Part shown: in pieces, positions 59,600 through 62,516 of the stretch
Layout of the letters: every line of letters starts with the position of its first letter
Position numbering within the stretch: the stretch's first letter is position 1
Assembly: GCF_934277605.1 (NCBI RefSeq)
Contig: NZ_CAKQVD010000004.1
Coordinates: 1-62,516 of the forward strand
Reading direction: 5' to 3'
Length of the DNA: 62,516 nucleotides
From: an uncultured Anaerotignum sp.
GTDB lineage: Bacteria > Bacillota > Clostridia > Lachnospirales > Anaerotignaceae
Position numbers and translations under genes: made by a program
Notes under the pieces: model-generated
The model's input: the letters and a program-made list of their open reading frames with translations, nothing else
Told to the model about the DNA's origin: nothing
Databases searched by the model: none

Positions 59600-59628
59600 T
59601 TGCGCTTTCGGATTGCTTTGGGTATAAT
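59600..59628 (+). promoter_or_regulatory. Promoter of ruvAB
   Basis: TTGCGC at 59600-59605, 17-base spacer, TATAAT at 59623-59628. Confidence 0.78.
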
Positions 59629-59635
59629 AATGCTA

Positions 59636-59658
59636 AAAGAGAAACGAATGTTCTCTTT
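59636..59658 (+). promoter_or_regulatory. Inverted repeat at the ruvAB transcription start
   Basis: AAAGAGAA (59636-59643) and TTCTCTTT (59651-59658) flank ACGAATG. The repeat lies just downstream of the -10 box, where an operator would act. ruvAB is commonly under LexA, but this does not fit the canonical LexA box. Confidence 0.55.
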
Positions 59659-59682
59659 ATTCTGAAGAAATTTGGTGAGAAT

Positions 59683-60282
59683 ATGATTTCCTATATCAAA
59701 GGCACATTGGAGCGGCGTGGCGAAAATGACATTATTGTGGAGGCGGGCGGCATCGGATACCGCATTTTTGTTTCCCCTGCCACACTGGCGAAGCTCCCCC
59801 AGACAGAGAACACAGTGCAGATTTTTACATATTTCAGCGTGAAGGAGGACGGCATGAGCCTTTACGGCTTTGCCGAGCGGGAGGAGCAGGAGATGTTTGA
59901 ACGCTTGCTGGCGGTCAGCGGCGTGGGGCCGAAGGCGGCATTGGGCTTTCTTTCCGTGCTGACACCCACCGAGCTTGTGATGGCGATTTTATCCGAGGAT
60001 GTGAAAACGCTTTCCAAGGCACCCGGCATTGGCAGAAAAACGGCACAGCGTGTGATTTTGGAATTGAAGGATAAATTTAAGACGGAGGATGCCATTTCCT
60101 TTGAGGCAGAGGGTGTTGTGGAGCATGGCGGCGGCGATGTGAAATTTGAGGCAATGGATGCCATGGCGGCACTGGGCTACAGCCGCAGTGAAGCGGCACA
60201 GGCTGTCAATGCGGTGGCGGCAGAGGGCATGACAACAGAGGATATTTTGAAGGCGGCGCTCAAGCGCATGATTACCTTCTGA
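59683..60282 (+). CDS. ruvA: Holliday junction branch migration protein RuvA
   Basis: RuvA binds four-way DNA junctions and loads the RuvB motor. The 199-residue protein has the OB-fold domain I (1-62; MISYIKGTLERRGENDIIVE, GIGYRIFV), the HhH domain II (65-140; LLAVSGVGPKAALGFLS, APGIGRKTAQRVILELK) and the C-terminal RuvB-binding three-helix domain (about 150-199; AMAALGYSRSEAAQAVNAV). ATG 59683 is preferred over upstream in-frame codons because it matches the family start. Confidence 0.96.
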   Translation: MISYIKGTLERRGENDIIVEAGGIGYRIFVSPATLAKLPQTENTVQIFTYFSVKEDGMSLYGFAEREEQEMFERLLAVSGVGPKAALGFLSVLTPTELVMAILSEDVKTLSKAPGIGRKTAQRVILELKDKFKTEDAISFEAEGVVEHGGGDVKFEAMDAMAALGYSRSEAAQAVNAVAAEGMTTEDILKAALKRMITF

Positions 60283-60304
60283 GGACAGAGGACAGGTGTT
60301 TTAG

Positions 60305-61309
60305 TTGGAGAACAGACGAATTTTGACAACCGGCTTACGAGAAGAGGACCGTGAACTGGAGCCAAAGCTGCGCCCTGCCACGCTGGAAAGCTATATCGGG
60401 CAGGAGAGCGTAAAAGAAAATATGCGTGTGTTTATCGAGGCGGCAAAGCAGAGGAAAGAGGCACTTGACCATGTGCTGCTATACGGCCCGCCGGGCTTGG
60501 GGAAAACGACGCTTTCAAACATCATTGCAAATGAGATGGGCGTGCATATCAAGACGACCTCCGGCCCTGCGATTGAACGCCCCGGCGACATGGCGGCGGT
60601 GCTGAACAGTCTTGGCGAGGGGGATATTCTTTTTATTGATGAAATCCATCGGCTGAACCGCATGATTGAGGAAATCCTTTATCCTGCGATGGAGGATTTT
60701 GTGATTGATATTATGATTGGCAAGGGCCCGGGGGCACGCTCGGTGCGGCTGGATTTGCCACGGTTTACGCTGATTGGCGCAACCACAAGGATTGGACTTC
60801 TGACTGCCCCCTTGCGTGACAGATTCGGCGTGGTGCAGCGGTTGGAGCCATACAATGTGGAGAATTTGAAGTGCATTTTGCACCGTTCTGCGCAGGTGCT
60901 GCAGGTGGAGCTGGAGGAAAGCGGTGCGGAGGAGATTGCCCGCCGTTCCCGTGGGACACCCCGATTGGCAAACCGTATGCTTAAGCGTGTGCGGGATTTT
61001 GCGCAGGTGCGTTATGCGGGCGTGATTACGGAGGAAGTGGCAAAATTTGCCTTGGATTTACTGGATATTGATAAAATGGGGCTTGACCAGACGGATCGGA
61101 AAATGCTTTTGACGATGATTGAAAAATTCGGCGGAGGGCCCGTTGGTTTGGATACCCTTGCGGCATCCATCAATGAGGAATCCGATACGATTGAGGATGT
61201 TTATGAGCCGTATTTATTGCAGCTTGGGTATATTCAGCGCACCCCGAGAGGGCGTGTGGTGACAAGGCTTGGCTATGCTCATTTCGGCATGACACCGCCT
61301 GAGAATTGA
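60305..61309 (+). CDS. ruvB: Holliday junction branch migration ATPase RuvB
   Basis: RuvB is the hexameric AAA+ motor that drives branch migration with RuvA. The 334-residue protein shows LRPATLESYIGQESVKENM near residue 23, Walker A GPPGLGKTT near residue 61, Walker B DEIHRLNR near residue 108, sensor GATTRIGLLTAPLRDRFG near residue 158 and a C-terminal winged helix RTPRGRVVT near residue 313. It begins with TTG, 22 bases after ruvA. The ATP and DNA binding motifs are intact. Confidence 0.97.
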   Translation: MENRRILTTGLREEDRELEPKLRPATLESYIGQESVKENMRVFIEAAKQRKEALDHVLLYGPPGLGKTTLSNIIANEMGVHIKTTSGPAIERPGDMAAVLNSLGEGDILFIDEIHRLNRMIEEILYPAMEDFVIDIMIGKGPGARSVRLDLPRFTLIGATTRIGLLTAPLRDRFGVVQRLEPYNVENLKCILHRSAQVLQVELEESGAEEIARRSRGTPRLANRMLKRVRDFAQVRYAGVITEEVAKFALDLLDIDKMGLDQTDRKMLLTMIEKFGGGPVGLDTLAASINEESDTIEDVYEPYLLQLGYIQRTPRGRVVTRLGYAHFGMTPPEN

Positions 61310-61321
61310 AAGGAGAGCAAA

Positions 61322-61585
61322 ATGAAATTAAAGATAAACGAAGTGATTGCGGATGTGAAGGATGAGCTGCTTTGCTATGAGGAGGGCGAAGCGGTGGTAG
61401 ACAGATGGGAAAAGGAATTTCGGGAATGGATTGAGAAAAACAAGGGCAAGCATAAGGATATTGTTGCCGACAAGAACGGTGTTTTTCTGAAAATCAAGGA
61501 CGAGGAAGAAATTTTCGAGATTGCGGATTCCTATCTGGATGCGGTTGCGGAAAAAAATATCCCGAAATACTGGGAGAAGTTTTGA
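61322..61585 (+). CDS. Small charged protein, function unknown
   Basis: This 87-residue soluble protein has no recognised family. It is rich in lysine and glutamate, with a tryptophan-rich middle (VVDRWEKEFREWIEKNKGKH) and ends NIPKYWEKF. AAAGGAGAGC lies 5 bases before ATG, and the gene follows ruvB by only 12 bases, so it is probably the third gene of the ruvAB transcript. Whether it has a role in recombination is unknown. Confidence 0.75.
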   Translation: MKLKINEVIADVKDELLCYEEGEAVVDRWEKEFREWIEKNKGKHKDIVADKNGVFLKIKDEEEIFEIADSYLDAVAEKNIPKYWEKF

Positions 61586-61632
61586 TATTTATACGGATTT
61601 TCTAAGATTTTCTTAAGAATTGGGTTGTGCTA

Positions 61633-61661
61633 TTGTGTCGAAGAATGTTCTCTGCTATGCT
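61633..61661 (+). promoter_or_regulatory. Promoter of the DUF975 gene
   Basis: TTGTGT at 61633-61638, 17-base spacer, TATGCT at 61656-61661 preceded by TGC. Confidence 0.6.
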
Positions 61662-61699
61662 GAAAGAAAAAGGTTATTTTTCGAGAGGGGGACAACGGC

Positions 61700-62464
61700 A
61701 TGAGGTGTGCGGCGGATTTTCGGGCAGAGGCCAGAGCGGCGTTGAAGGGACGCTGGGGACTTGCAATCGGGATTGGTTTTCTTGCGGTGGTTTTGGGCGG
61801 CTATACAGGCATGGGACTGCCAAAGATTACATTGAGCTTTGAGGGCGGCGACCTTCAGATCGCCCTTGAGGCATTGGGGCAATCCCTGCACCTGTTAGAT
61901 ATGATTGCAGGAGGAACCCTTCTTGTTGGGCTTAGTGTTCTTATCATGCTTGGCTGGCTTGTGCGAATGCTGATTGGAATGATTGTTATGGTTGGCTATA
62001 TGAAATTCAATATGGATTTGATTGATGGCGAGATTGGCGGCGTGGAAATGCTGTTTCGGTATTTTCGGCAATGGCGCACAATGCTTGCGGCAGGCTTATT
62101 GCAAATGCTGTATATCCTTGGCTGGACGCTGCTGTTCATCATTCCGGGGATTATTGCGGCTTATCGTTATTCCCTGACAAGCTTTATTTTGGCGGAGCAT
62201 CCGGAGATGAAGGCGAAGGACGCCATTACCCGTTCCAAAGAATTGATGGAGGGGAATAAGTGGCGGCTGTTTTGCATGGAAATCAGCTTTATCGGCTGGA
62301 TGATTTTATCTGTTTTTACATTCGGCATTGGGGATTTATGGCTGACACCTTACAGAGCGGCGGCACACGCAGCATTTTACAGAGAGCTGGTGCCCTTGGA
62401 AAAGGGAGAGGAACCGGAGGAAATGCAGGAAACACAGACAGAAGATGTTATTTCGGAAGAATAA
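61700..62464 (+). CDS. DUF975 family membrane protein
   Basis: This 254-residue integral membrane protein has about five hydrophobic segments and the family's recognisable parts: LKGRWGLAIGIGFLAVVLGGY at the N-terminus, FRYFRQWRTMLAAGLLQMLY near residue 118, IPGIIAAYRYSLTSFILAEHPEM near residue 151 and AITRSKELMEGNKWRLFCMEISFIGW near residue 178. The C-terminus is acidic. The role of the family is unknown. GAGGGGG precedes ATG. A terminator starts 13 bases after the stop. Confidence 0.85.
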   Translation: MRCAADFRAEARAALKGRWGLAIGIGFLAVVLGGYTGMGLPKITLSFEGGDLQIALEALGQSLHLLDMIAGGTLLVGLSVLIMLGWLVRMLIGMIVMVGYMKFNMDLIDGEIGGVEMLFRYFRQWRTMLAAGLLQMLYILGWTLLFIIPGIIAAYRYSLTSFILAEHPEMKAKDAITRSKELMEGNKWRLFCMEISFIGWMILSVFTFGIGDLWLTPYRAAAHAAFYRELVPLEKGEEPEEMQETQTEDVISEE

Positions 62465-62476
62465 AATAGAAAAAGG

Positions 62477-62516
62477 AAAGTCCTTCCCATGGGGGTAAGC
62501 CTGTGGGAGGGACTTT
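62477..62516 (+). terminator. Terminator of the DUF975 gene, cut by the window end
   Basis: AAAGTCC-TTCCCA pairs with TGGGAGGGACTTT; the T-run continues past the last base of the window. Confidence 0.8.

Noticed and set aside
59636..59658. Canonical LexA box before ruvA
   Set aside because: The inverted repeat is real, but the bases do not fit CGAAC-N4-GTTCG, so I report it as an unassigned operator candidate.
1..62516. CRISPR array, prophage, insertion sequence or rRNA/tRNA genes
   Set aside because: No regularly spaced repeats with unique spacers, no transposase, integrase or phage structural frames and no rRNA or full tRNA cloverleaf were seen on either strand by eye.

Overview
The window is a chromosomal segment of an anaerobic, spore-forming Firmicute, most likely class Clostridia. 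The evidence is a germination protease (gpr), two tandem class B penicillin-binding proteins in a dcw cluster (one SpoVD-like), two T-box leaders, the anaerobic ThiH route to thiazole, a clostridial-type short ThiF, a ferredoxin-rich siroheme reductase and a family I CoA-transferase. GC looks close to 50 percent. A Lachnospirales or Anaerotignum-like host is a guess, not shown. No rRNA gene, intact tRNA gene, CRISPR array, insertion sequence or prophage was seen.

Layout. 1-5238: shikimate and aromatic amino acid operon (end of an upstream gene, aroA, aroC, pheA, type II dehydroquinase, aminotransferase). 5430-18417: division and cell wall cluster (mraZ, rsmH, ftsL-like, two PBPs, murE, murF, mraY, murD, ftsW), with a strong MraZ-type operator of four GTGG repeats spaced exactly 10 bp and a second promoter before murE. 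murG, ftsQ, ftsA and ftsZ do not follow. 18482-21463: T-box-controlled valS. 21527-24189: minus-strand genes for a glyoxalase-fold protein, a 505-residue protein with a His/Asp/Cys tail, and a DJ-1/PfpI protein. 24423-25091: HAD phosphatase.

25096-30505 is accessory in character: a dense array of perfect hairpins bounded by two identical 27-bp palindromes, a beta-helix lipoprotein, a DUF4177-type protein, a ClbS/DfsB-type protein, a very AT-rich CPBP protease and an acyltransferase-3 protein. 30627-35785: apbE lipoprotein, then a TPP riboswitch, thiS-thiF-thiG-thiH-thiE, and a terminated structured RNA candidate that I could not assign to any family.

35852-47570: DEDDh exonuclease, small acidic protein, iron alcohol dehydrogenase, amidase, T-box-controlled ileS of the eukaryote-like type, pncB, divergent gpr and rpsT, and a fusion of a C_GCAxxG_C_C redox domain with a siroheme/ferredoxin reductase. 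47706-62516: deoA-deoB, GNAT proteins, lipoproteins, ybaK, a secreted trypsin-like protease with a CuAO_N domain, ROK glucokinase, a minimal P-loop protein, a CoA-transferase, dCMP deaminase, CarD, ruvAB and a DUF975 membrane protein.

Most of the window is ordinary core genome in short operons with readable sigma-A promoters and intrinsic terminators. The items most worth following up are the hairpin array at 25.1-25.5 kb, the unassigned RNA at 35.57-35.79 kb, the hairpin that buries the ribosome binding site of the second PBP, the His-tailed protein, the redox fusion and the MraZ operator.
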